Assembly: GCA_038230415.1 (NCBI GenBank)
Contig: JBBRNH010000013.1
Location: forward strand, 21,924-85,923
DNA: 64,000 nucleotides
Source: JBBRNH01 sp038230415
GTDB taxonomy: Bacteria > Bacteroidota > Bacteroidia > Cytophagales > Spirosomataceae
Reading direction: 5' to 3'
Of this stretch, positions 17,667-26,037 are shown piece after piece. How positions within the stretch are numbered: position 1 is the stretch's first letter; each line of letters opens with the position of its first letter. The notes beneath the pieces are model-generated. The model did not search any database. It was not told the origin of the DNA and saw only the letters and a program-made list of their open reading frames with translations. The translations under genes and the position numbers were made by a program.

Positions 17667-19058
17667 TCATTTTATGAATGGGTTTTTACCCACCGCAAAC
17701 ACCAGTTCTTCAATGCTTTGCATCCGATTATTCTGGAGTTGGCGGTACTGAATCTGGCTGTTTTTGTAGGAATCGAGAAAGTCAAGAAACTCAACGATGC
17801 CAATATTTTGCTTCTTGTAATTATCAGTAACGCCCTGAATCAGCCGGGCAAAATCGGCGTTGAACCGCGTATCGAATGTGCGGTAGAGTTTATCGGTCTG
17901 CATGGCTTTGGCGTAGGCCCGCTGCACCTCGGCATCTACCTGAAGCCGGTACGCGCTGATGGCCTGTTGGCTGCTTTCGGTACGGATTTTGGCCGCCTGA
18001 ATGTTGCCCTGATTGCGGTTGGCTATCGGAATCGGGATGCCCGCGCCAACGCCCACGTAATTCTGCCCGAAGGCTCCGTTCCGGTCAAAGGTGCCTTGCA
18101 GCGTTACGTCGGGCCGGGCGAGGGCGCGTTGCAGGGTCAGGTTTTGCTGCTCAAACCGGGCCTGATCGGTAAAGCCTTTGAGGTCAAACCGGTTCTCATC
18201 GGCCAGCAGATACAGGTCATTCACGTTGAGCGATGCCGGATTATACGTCGCTACCTCGTTCAGATTCACCACCGGCTTCACCAAAACTGCCGGGCTGAGG
18301 TTGAGCAGCACCCCCATTTCTGACTCGGCATCGGTCAGCCGGAGCAGCAGACTTTGTCGTTCTGAGGTCAGGTTAAACAGATACGCTTTGAGCCGGGCCA
18401 GGTCTTTCAATGGCACATTACCCTTGTCGAACTGTTGCTGGTAAAGATTGACGGTCTGTTGCAGGGTCGCAATTTCTTCGTCATACACGCCAACCGATTG
18501 CTGACTGTAATAAAGGTCATAAAACGTGTTGCGGAGTTGATACCGCAACGTTCGAATGAGGTCTTGAAAACGGTCGCGGGCGATTTCAGTATTGGTTCGG
18601 GCCAGGGCCAACTGCTTGTTTCGCTTACCAGCCAGTAAGATAAGCTGCTGAACCTGAACTACTTGCTCTGAATTACTCTGGCCGAATGGCAAAAATGCTT
18701 TCTTGCCCGCGTCGGTCGCTCCACTGGTATAACCCGTGCCGTTGCTATACGGCATGAGTTCGAGATAGACCGTTGGGTTGGGCCGGAGTTGGGCCTGAAC
18801 TTGTTGCGCCTGCGACTCACTGATACCCAGTTGGGCAGTGAGCAGATTGATGTTTCGGGCCAGAAACTGATCTTCGGCCTGCGCCAGCGTCAGCCGAACC
18901 GAGTCAGTACCGGGCATAACAGGCGGCAGTGTAGTAGCGGGTGCGGTGGCCGACAGAGATTGGAGAGACGATGGCGTTTGTGCGTGTAGGTCTGTCAGCA
19001 TAAATACCAACAACACAACGGGCAACCAACGCGAAACATAACGGGAAGTATAGGGCAT
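17667..19058 (-). CDS. TolC-family outer-membrane efflux channel (CzcC type)
   Basis: Protein of 463 residues. The start MPYTSRYVSRWLPVV gives a signal peptide ending near LHAQ; a longer open frame adds 15 codons lying upstream of this ATG. Two OEP repeats of long amphipathic helices are visible, with motifs such as AQVQAQLRPNPTVYLELMPYS and GAGIPIPIANRNQGNIQAAK. First gene of the minus-strand efflux operon; it reads away from a second TolC gene 323 bases away. A TAACTTTG box lies about 45 bases upstream. Confidence 0.92.
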   Translation of the reverse strand: MPYTSRYVSRWLPVVLLVFMLTDLHAQTPSSLQSLSATAPATTLPPVMPGTDSVRLTLAQAEDQFLARNINLLTAQLGISESQAQQVQAQLRPNPTVYLELMPYSNGTGYTSGATDAGKKAFLPFGQSNSEQVVQVQQLILLAGKRNKQLALARTNTEIARDRFQDLIRTLRYQLRNTFYDLYYSQQSVGVYDEEIATLQQTVNLYQQQFDKGNVPLKDLARLKAYLFNLTSERQSLLLRLTDAESEMGVLLNLSPAVLVKPVVNLNEVATYNPASLNVNDLYLLADENRFDLKGFTDQARFEQQNLTLQRALARPDVTLQGTFDRNGAFGQNYVGVGAGIPIPIANRNQGNIQAAKIRTESSQQAISAYRLQVDAEVQRAYAKAMQTDKLYRTFDTRFNADFARLIQGVTDNYKKQNIGIVEFLDFLDSYKNSQIQYRQLQNNRMQSIEELVFAVGKNPFIK

Positions 19059-19381
19059 TTTAATCTTGCACTTTTGTGGAACTGCACACAGATAATCATA
19101 CAAAGTTAATTATTCCCGGCAAGCCGCAGATTAAGGCCAGATTAGAACCGAATTAAAGCGGGATTATAAACTTGGGAATGAATAACCGACTGCAATTTTC
19201 TGGTAACCCGGAATTCACAGGGACATCCGCAGTTATTACGTTAAACGGTAATTAATCTGTGGGGCTGATCGGAGTTTAAGACTGCTTTTAACGGCTATTT
19301 AACCGTAATATAAGGTGGTTTTAAAGTAGGCCACCGGGCTGTTCCGTTGCTTTGCGGCCGTATTACATTCTGACTCAGTTT
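19059..19381. other. Intergenic region between the two divergent efflux operons
   Basis: 323 bases with no gene on either strand. On the minus side it holds a TAACTTTG -7 box (19101-19108). AT-rich words such as AGATTAGAACCGAATTAAAGCGG and repeated TTAA/GGTAATTAA segments fill the middle, but no convincing long palindrome or metal-regulator box was recognised. On the plus side TTGCTTTG (19345-19352 region) is a one-mismatch -7 candidate for the second operon. Confidence 0.6.
19101..19108 (-). promoter_or_regulatory. -7 promoter box of minus-strand efflux operon
   Basis: Read on the minus strand, TAACTTTG matches TAnnTTTG exactly, with a predicted leader of about 36 bases before the ATG at 19058. 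No matching TTG at the normal distance was found, so expression may need an activator. Confidence 0.55.
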
Positions 19382-20704
19382 ATGATTCTTTCCCATTATT
19401 TACCACGATCACAGTACTTTCTTTTTGCTGCGTTTCTGTTTGTCGGGCTGTGGCTTTTTCCGGGGAGCGTTCAGGCCCAGACCGACACCCTCCGGCTCTC
19501 ACTGCCCCAGGCCGAGCAGCAGTTTTTAGACCGAAACTTTCAACTGCTGGCCCAGAAATACCAAATTGGCATTACCGAAGCCGGCATCGTTCAGGCCGGG
19601 CTGCGGCCCAACCCGAACGTCTTTTTTCAGACGAATTTTTTCAATCCGCAAACGGGCCGGTTTTTTCAGTATGGCAAAAACACGGATGACGACATTGCCA
19701 ATAGCCAGTTCAACAAAGGTGGCATGACAATTCAGGTGCAGCAGTTGATTTTGCTGGCTGGCAAACGCTCAAAACTCGTGGCATTGGCCGAGAGCAATCG
19801 GTCGCTGGCGCAGTTGGCCTTTCGGGATGTGCTGCGAAACCTGCGCTACCAACTCTATTCGACTTACGCCAATCTGTATTACGACGGGCAGGCGTTGCGG
19901 TTGTTTCAGGCCGAGCTCGCCCGGCAGTCGCGGCTGGTTAACTCCTACCGGATTGCGCTGCAAACGGGGGGCGTACCGGCTTACGAAGTAACGCGACTGG
20001 AAGTTGCCACCCGCGATTTGCAGGCCAACATTGCCAACTACCGCGCCCAGATTGCCGACGAGCAGGCCACCCTGCGGATTCTGCTCCAGCTAAGAAATAA
20101 CGTAACCATTGCCCCAACCACGATTCCGACCAACACGCCCGCCCTGCCCCCCATTGCCACCGCTCTCGATTCGGCGCAGGCCAACCGCCCCGACGCGGCC
20201 CTAACCCAGGAACAGATTAACAATGCTCAGCGTAGCCTGACCCTCGAACGCGCCCGCCGAACGCCAGACCTGACCGCCGGGTTTATTTTTGACAAATACG
20301 GCAATGCCTTCAACAACTTCACGGGCTTGTATGGCTCAATGGATTTACCCGTTAGAAACCGCAACCAGGGAGCCATTAAAACGGCAGAGATTCAGGTACA
20401 AATTGCCACCGGAGCCGTGCAGAACCAGCAAACCATTATCCAGAGCGATGTGCTGAACGCCTACGACAAACTCACCGCCTACTATGACCAACTCAGCACC
20501 CGGCCCCCCGGTTACTTAGACCGGATTCAGAACATTTCTGACGAAGCTACCAAAGCATACAACGCCCGCGTGATTGGCTTGCTCGATTATTTAGACAAAA
20601 TCAGAACTTACCAATCGGCCCAACTCAATCAAATTAACCTGCAAAACAACCTCTTTCAGAGCCAGCAGCAACTTAACTACGTAACCAACACGCGGTTTTT
20701 TTAA
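19382..20704 (+). CDS. TolC-family outer-membrane efflux channel (second copy)
   Basis: Protein of 440 residues. The ATG at 19382 (MILSHYLPRSQYFLFAAF) gives a signal peptide ending near VQAQ; a TTG ten codons upstream is less likely. It has the same architecture and landmarks as the minus-strand channel: IVQAGLRPNPNVFFQTN, VQQLILLAGKRSKLVALAE and GSMDLPVRNRNQGAIKTAE. First gene of the plus-strand operon, 11 bases before the adaptor gene. It is clearly paralogous to 17667-19058 but well diverged, so the duplication is old or the two operons were gathered separately. Confidence 0.92.
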   Translation: MILSHYLPRSQYFLFAAFLFVGLWLFPGSVQAQTDTLRLSLPQAEQQFLDRNFQLLAQKYQIGITEAGIVQAGLRPNPNVFFQTNFFNPQTGRFFQYGKNTDDDIANSQFNKGGMTIQVQQLILLAGKRSKLVALAESNRSLAQLAFRDVLRNLRYQLYSTYANLYYDGQALRLFQAELARQSRLVNSYRIALQTGGVPAYEVTRLEVATRDLQANIANYRAQIADEQATLRILLQLRNNVTIAPTTIPTNTPALPPIATALDSAQANRPDAALTQEQINNAQRSLTLERARRTPDLTAGFIFDKYGNAFNNFTGLYGSMDLPVRNRNQGAIKTAEIQVQIATGAVQNQQTIIQSDVLNAYDKLTAYYDQLSTRPPGYLDRIQNISDEATKAYNARVIGLLDYLDKIRTYQSAQLNQINLQNNLFQSQQQLNYVTNTRFF

Positions 20705-20715
20705 TCACCATTGTT

Positions 20716-21807
20716 ATGAAACACCTCCTTTCCGCAGTTGCCCTTGCGCTGCTTGTGGCGGCCTGCGGCCACAAAGATGAAACCGCCCAAAAACCACCCA
20801 CCTCGGCGGCTGATTCAACGGCGAGTTACCTGACCGATTCGGTTCGGCGGCTTAATCCCGAAAACGAACTCACCCTCAACGGCGCACTGACTTTTGACCA
20901 GGATGAGGTTGTGCGGGTGTTTCCATTGGTCAGTGGTAATGTCGAAAAAACAACCGTTTCGCTCGGCACGTATGTCCAGAAAGGGCAGGATTTAGCCCTG
21001 ATCCGGTCAGGCGATATTTCGGGATATGTGAATGATTACCAGGCTGATAAGTCAGACCTTGAGGTAGCCCAGCAGCAACTCAAAAATACCGAAGCGCAGT
21101 TTAAGTCGGGCTTTGCCTCGCAAACCGACCTGCTCACGGTGCGGAACAGCCTGAAAAAAGCGCAGGAAGAACTCGGTAAATCAACCAATATTCTGCGGGT
21201 CTATGGCGGCAGCAGTGCCAGCAGCGGCCAACCCTATTTCACCGTTAAGGCTCCCATCGCGGGCTACATCGTCGAAAAAAACGTGAACACCGGGCAAGAC
21301 CTCCGCGCCGACAACGCCAGCCCGTTGTTCACCATCTCCAGCCTACAACAGATTTGGGTACTGGCAAATGTGTATGAGCAAGATATTCCGGCCATCAAAG
21401 TCGGCGAATTGGTTGATATTCAGGTATTAGCGTATCCCGATAAAACCTTTCGCGGCACCATCAGCAACGTCAGCAGTGTACTCGACGAACAAGCGCGGGT
21501 GCTGAAAGTAAGGATTGTGCTTACCAACAAAGGTGGTCTGCTGAAACCCGATATGTTTGCCACGATTCACGTTCATCTACCTGCTTCGGGGAGTTCGCCG
21601 ATGCTGGCCGTGGCCCAGAAAGCCATCGTCTTCGACCGCGACCATTACTACGTGGTGGTGCAGACGGGCAAAGACAAATACGAAGTACGGGAGGTAAAAG
21701 TTGAGAAAAATACCACCCGCTACGCCTTCGTGGAGGGTAATCTGAAACCCGGCGAAACAGTAGTGACAGAAGGTAGTCTGCTGGTTTATAATGACTTAAC
21801 GAACTAA
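20716..21807 (+). CDS. RND efflux periplasmic adaptor lipoprotein (second copy)
   Basis: Protein of 363 residues with lipobox LVAAC (Cys at about 17). The barrel-sandwich segments RVFPLVSGNVEKTTVSLG and APIAGYIVEKNVNTGQDL, and the helical hairpin between them, match the first adaptor closely. It links the plus-strand TolC channel to its pump. The stop codon overlaps the pump start by one base (TAATG), indicating coupled translation. Confidence 0.92.
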   Translation: MKHLLSAVALALLVAACGHKDETAQKPPTSAADSTASYLTDSVRRLNPENELTLNGALTFDQDEVVRVFPLVSGNVEKTTVSLGTYVQKGQDLALIRSGDISGYVNDYQADKSDLEVAQQQLKNTEAQFKSGFASQTDLLTVRNSLKKAQEELGKSTNILRVYGGSSASSGQPYFTVKAPIAGYIVEKNVNTGQDLRADNASPLFTISSLQQIWVLANVYEQDIPAIKVGELVDIQVLAYPDKTFRGTISNVSSVLDEQARVLKVRIVLTNKGGLLKPDMFATIHVHLPASGSSPMLAVAQKAIVFDRDHYYVVVQTGKDKYEVREVKVEKNTTRYAFVEGNLKPGETVVTEGSLLVYNDLTN

Positions 21808-24800
21808 TGAACAAATTCATTCGCAGCCTGATCACCTTTGCCCTGACCAACCGATTCGCGGTGTTTTTCGGTATTACCCTGATTGTGGTGGGGGGCGTGG
21901 TCAGTTTTCTCAATACCCCCGTCGAGACGTTTCCCGACGTGACCAACACCAACGTCATCATCATCACGCAGTGGCCGGGGCGGTCTGCCGAAGAGGTAGA
22001 ACGGTTCGTGACTATCCCGCTCGAAGTGGAGATGAACTCCGTGCCGCGCAAAGCCACCCTGCGGTCGGTATCGCTGTTCGGGCTATCGGTCGTGACGATG
22101 ATTTTTGAGGATGGCGTGGATAATTTCACGGCTCAGACCAACGCGGCCAACCGCCTGGCGGCTGTGGATCTGCCCGATGGCGTGACCGCCGAAATTGAGC
22201 CGCCCTACGGCCCGACGGGTGAGATTTTTCGGTTTACGCTCGACAGCAAAACCAAAGACCAGACTGAACTCAAAACATTGCAGGACTGGGTGATTGAACG
22301 GCAGATAAAATCCGTGCCGGGCATTGCCGACGTGGTGAGTTTTGGCGGCAAGGTCAAAACCATTGAGGTTAACCTGAACCCGACACTGCTGGCAAACTAC
22401 GGCTTCACGGCCATTGACGTGGACGATGCCATTCGGCAGAGCAACATCAACGTCGGGGGCGATGTCATCAAACAGGGTAATCAGTCGCTGGTGGTGCGGG
22501 GCATTGGCTTGCTCACCAAACCCGACGACGTGGCCGGGATTATTATTGACAACGTGAACGGCGTACCGATAAAAGTGCGCGACGTGGCGGTGGTCAAAGA
22601 AGGCTTCCAGCCCCGGCTGGGCATTGTGGGGCGCGGCACCAAAGACGACGTGGTGGAATGTATTGTGGTGATGCGGAAGGGCGAAAACCCCAACGAGGTA
22701 ATCCCGGCATTGAAAGCTAAAATTGACGAACTCAATAACTCGATCTTGCCCAAAGACGTGAAAATAAACACGTTTTATGACCGCACCACGCTCAACAACT
22801 ACACGCTGCATACGGTGGGCGAAAACGTGCTGACCGGCATCTTGCTCGTGACGCTGATTCTGCTGTTGTTTCTGGCTGACTGGCGCACCACGCTCACCGT
22901 TGCCATCGTCATTCCGCTGGCGTTGCTGTTTGCGTTCATCTGCCTGCGGGCGCGGGGCATGACGGCTAACCTGCTCAGTATCGGAGCTTTAGACTTCGGC
23001 ATTATCATTGATGGAGCGGTGGTGATGGTAGAGGGTTTGTTTGTCATGCTGGCGATGCGGGCCGAACACCTCGGCATGACGGCGTTTAACGGACGGGCCA
23101 AGCTGAGCTGGATTGCCAGCACCGCTACCGAACTGGGCAAGTCCATTTTCACCTCTAAGATCATTATTATCACGGCCCTGCTGCCGATTTTCACGTTCCA
23201 GAAAGTAGAAGGTAAATTGTTTTCGCCGTTGGCCTGGACGATTGGCTTTGCGCTCACCGGGTCGTTGATTGTGAGCCTGACGCTGATACCATTACTGTGT
23301 TCGATCCTGCTGAAAAAGAACGTCCGCGAACGCCACAACCCGATTGTTGAGGGGCTGGAAAAAGGATACACCCCCGCCCTGGGCTGGGCCATTCGCAAGC
23401 CCCGTACTATCATCGGTATTGCGCTGGGGTCGCTGGTGTTTGCGCTGTACTTGTTTATGAATCACATTGGCTCGGAGTTTTTGCCGCAACTCAATGAAGG
23501 CTCGATCTACGTCCGGGCCAGTTTGCCGTACTCGGTTGCCTTAGACGAAAGCTATGCGTATACCCGCAAGTTCCGGGCCGTGTTTGACGAGTTCCCGGAA
23601 GTGCGCGGAGTGATTTCGCAAACCGGGCGACCCAACGACGGAACCGACCCGACGGGCTTTTTCAACAACGAGTTCTTTGTGGATTTGTACCCCAAAGAAG
23701 ACTGGACACGCGACATCTCCAAGCAGGAACTCATCAGCCAGATGCAGGCCAAATTAGCCCGGTTTAAGGGCGTGGATTTTAACTTCTCACAGCCCATTTC
23801 CGATAACGTCGAAGAGGCCGTGTCGGGCGTGAAAGGCTCGATGGCAATTAAGATTATCGGTCAGGACCTGAACGTGCTCGACAAAGAAGCAACGGGTGTT
23901 TTCAACATCATGAAAACAATCCCCGGTGTAGAAGACCTCGGCGTGTTCCGCAACCTCGGCCAGCCGGAGTTCAGAATCCAGCTTGACCCGGCCAAACTCG
24001 CCCGCTACAACGTACCGACCGACGTGGCGCAGTCGGTAATCGAAACGGCCATCGGCGGCAAGACAGCCTCGCAGTTTTACGAAGGCGAACGCCGGTTTAA
24101 CATCAAAGTACGCTACGACGAACGGTTCCGGTATTCGCCCGGACTGATTGAGAATTTATTGGTTCCGACCCGCTCCGGCTCAAAAATTCCGCTGAAAGAA
24201 CTCGCCGACATCAGCACCAAATCTGGCCCGGCCTTTGTATACCGGGAGAACAACGCCCGGTTTATCGCGATTAAGTTTTCGGTGCGGGGCCGCGATTTAG
24301 GCAGTACCATTGCCGAAGCCCAGCGCAAAGTGGCCGATGCCATAAAACTCCCGGCGGGGTTTTCGATGCGGTGGGCGGGTGAGTTTGAGAACCAAACCCG
24401 CGCCGAGAAAACGCTAACGATTGTGGTGCCGATCAGCATCACGATTATTTTCCTGATTCTGCTTTTCACCTTCGGCTCGGCCATTGATGCCACGCTGATT
24501 ATTTTGAATGTGCCGTTCGCGCTTATCGGCGGCATTCTGGCCCTCTGGATCACGGGCATCAACTTCAGCATTTCGGCGGGGGTGGGCTTTATCTGTCTGT
24601 TCGGGGTATCGGTGCAGGACGGGGTGATTTTGATAAACCGATTCAAAGAAAATCTGCACGAACGAATGCCGATTCTGGAAGCCATTCGGGAGGGGGCCAA
24701 AACGCGGGTGCGCCCGGTAGTGATGACGGCCACCATGGCCGCCTTAGGCCTGCTGCCTGCCGCACTGAGCAACGGTATTGGCTCAGAAACCCAAAAACCA

Positions 24801-24938
24801 TTGGCAACGGTGATGATTGGCGGGCTGATGACCTGCACCGTGCTGTCGCTACTGATTTTACCCGTTGCCTACAACCTGATTCACGGCAGCCGGGCCAAAA
24901 AAGAGCAACAACGCAAGGATAAGATTAGCATGGTGTGA
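21807..24938 (+). CDS. CzcA/CusA-family heavy-metal RND efflux pump (second copy)
   Basis: Protein of 1043 residues, full length. It shares with the first pump the N-terminus MNKFI, the QWPGRSAEEVE segment, the DFGIIIDGAVVMVEG fourth-helix signature (again Gly where Asn is usual), and the QPISDNVEEAVSGVKGS porter motif. Like its paralogue it appears to be of the divalent-cation group. Final gene of the plus-strand operon. Two pumps side by side with separate channels and adaptors suggest different metals or conditions, but nothing in the sequence says which. Confidence 0.93.
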   Translation: MNKFIRSLITFALTNRFAVFFGITLIVVGGVVSFLNTPVETFPDVTNTNVIIITQWPGRSAEEVERFVTIPLEVEMNSVPRKATLRSVSLFGLSVVTMIFEDGVDNFTAQTNAANRLAAVDLPDGVTAEIEPPYGPTGEIFRFTLDSKTKDQTELKTLQDWVIERQIKSVPGIADVVSFGGKVKTIEVNLNPTLLANYGFTAIDVDDAIRQSNINVGGDVIKQGNQSLVVRGIGLLTKPDDVAGIIIDNVNGVPIKVRDVAVVKEGFQPRLGIVGRGTKDDVVECIVVMRKGENPNEVIPALKAKIDELNNSILPKDVKINTFYDRTTLNNYTLHTVGENVLTGILLVTLILLLFLADWRTTLTVAIVIPLALLFAFICLRARGMTANLLSIGALDFGIIIDGAVVMVEGLFVMLAMRAEHLGMTAFNGRAKLSWIASTATELGKSIFTSKIIIITALLPIFTFQKVEGKLFSPLAWTIGFALTGSLIVSLTLIPLLCSILLKKNVRERHNPIVEGLEKGYTPALGWAIRKPRTIIGIALGSLVFALYLFMNHIGSEFLPQLNEGSIYVRASLPYSVALDESYAYTRKFRAVFDEFPEVRGVISQTGRPNDGTDPTGFFNNEFFVDLYPKEDWTRDISKQELISQMQAKLARFKGVDFNFSQPISDNVEEAVSGVKGSMAIKIIGQDLNVLDKEATGVFNIMKTIPGVEDLGVFRNLGQPEFRIQLDPAKLARYNVPTDVAQSVIETAIGGKTASQFYEGERRFNIKVRYDERFRYSPGLIENLLVPTRSGSKIPLKELADISTKSGPAFVYRENNARFIAIKFSVRGRDLGSTIAEAQRKVADAIKLPAGFSMRWAGEFENQTRAEKTLTIVVPISITIIFLILLFTFGSAIDATLIILNVPFALIGGILALWITGINFSISAGVGFICLFGVSVQDGVILINRFKENLHERMPILEAIREGAKTRVRPVVMTATMAALGLLPAALSNGIGSETQKPLATVMIGGLMTCTVLSLLILPVAYNLIHGSRAKKEQQRKDKISMV

Positions 24939-24992
24939 TTGATTTATTTCTGGCCCACAAAGTCGTGATCAAACCCTGATGGCACCCACAGA

Positions 24993-26018
24993 TCAACGAT
25001 AAGGGGTAGAGTCTGAATTATTGCTGTTGCTGAGCAAAGCCTGCCGAAAAAGTTCGGCCATTTTAGCTTCCAGCACGTGTTTGTCAATAAGTTGGCGGCT
25101 ATAATCAGCCACCAGCGTTGGCGACAAACTCCGGCTCAGGGCGTACTCAACTACCTGAGTATCTTTGCTGGCGCACAGCAATAGGCCAATACTGGGATTT
25201 TCGTGGGGCAGCCGATAATCACGGTCGAGGGCCTCAAGATAGAAATTTAGCTGGCCCAAATGCTCCGGCTTGAACTTGGTCACTTTCAGTTCTACGGCCA
25301 CCAAGCACTGCAAGGCGCGGTGATACAGCAACAGATCAATATAAAAATCCTGATTGCCGACCTGAATACGGACATTCTCGCCCGCGACTGTAAACTGCCG
25401 CCCGGTTTCGAGCAGAAACTTGCTGACATTCCGAATCAATGCCTGTTGCAAATCGGCTTCGTTGTGGCGTTCTGGCAGGTCTAAAAACTCAAATACATAA
25501 CTATCCCGAAAGACATCGGCCACGTTCTGGGGCAATTGCCGAACCATTTCGGGCAGTTGGGCCGTAGCCAGCATCGTGCGTTCAAACAAACCACTGTCAA
25601 TCTGGCGTTCAAGTTCACGGACAGAGTACCGCTCTTTTACCGTCTGTAAGATGTAAAACTGCTTTTCCTCCATACTTTTCGTCTGACTCAGGATGTGCAG
25701 ATGGGCCGACCACGTAATTTGTCTCAACACTGTTGAGAGTTTTTCGGGGGCATTGGTATATGTTTCGTAGAACTGCTTCATCCGCCACAAGTTCTTGTCT
25801 GAGAACCCACTAACATTGGGTTGCTGCCGCCGGATATAAGCGGCCAGTTCTTTTACAACGCCTTGCCCCCATTCGCTGCTGGCGACTTTACGGCTGATAT
25901 ACGCCCCAATGTTCCAATACAGATCAATAAGTTCGGCATTGACGCGCTGCACGGCCCGGCCACGCGCCTGCTGAATCAGAGTAACAACTTCGGCAAACTG
26001 GCTTTCGCTATTCATCAT
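24993..26018 (-). CDS. YhcG-family DUF1016 / PD-(D/E)XK nuclease protein
   Basis: Protein of 341 residues from the chosen ATG at 26018, which follows a purine-rich GAGAGAAGGG sequence; a start 13 codons earlier would overlap the lptD stop. The N-terminal DUF1016 part (LIQQARGRAVQRVNAELIDLYWNIGAYIS ... GFSDKNLWRMKQFYETY) is predicted helical. The C-terminal PD-(D/E)XK domain has the Asp in DFYIDLLLYH and the ExK in AVELKVTKF. YhcG proteins are predicted nucleases, often near restriction systems, with no proven role. No partner gene is adjacent here. Confidence 0.88.
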   Translation of the reverse strand: MMNSESQFAEVVTLIQQARGRAVQRVNAELIDLYWNIGAYISRKVASSEWGQGVVKELAAYIRRQQPNVSGFSDKNLWRMKQFYETYTNAPEKLSTVLRQITWSAHLHILSQTKSMEEKQFYILQTVKERYSVRELERQIDSGLFERTMLATAQLPEMVRQLPQNVADVFRDSYVFEFLDLPERHNEADLQQALIRNVSKFLLETGRQFTVAGENVRIQVGNQDFYIDLLLYHRALQCLVAVELKVTKFKPEHLGQLNFYLEALDRDYRLPHENPSIGLLLCASKDTQVVEYALSRSLSPTLVADYSRQLIDKHVLEAKMAELFRQALLSNSNNSDSTPYR

Positions 26019-26037
26019 TTCCCTTCTCTCTTTTTTC

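Noticed and set aside
19059..19381. Riboswitch or metal-sensor operator between the efflux operons
   Set aside because: No recognisable aptamer fold or regulator box could be drawn by eye.
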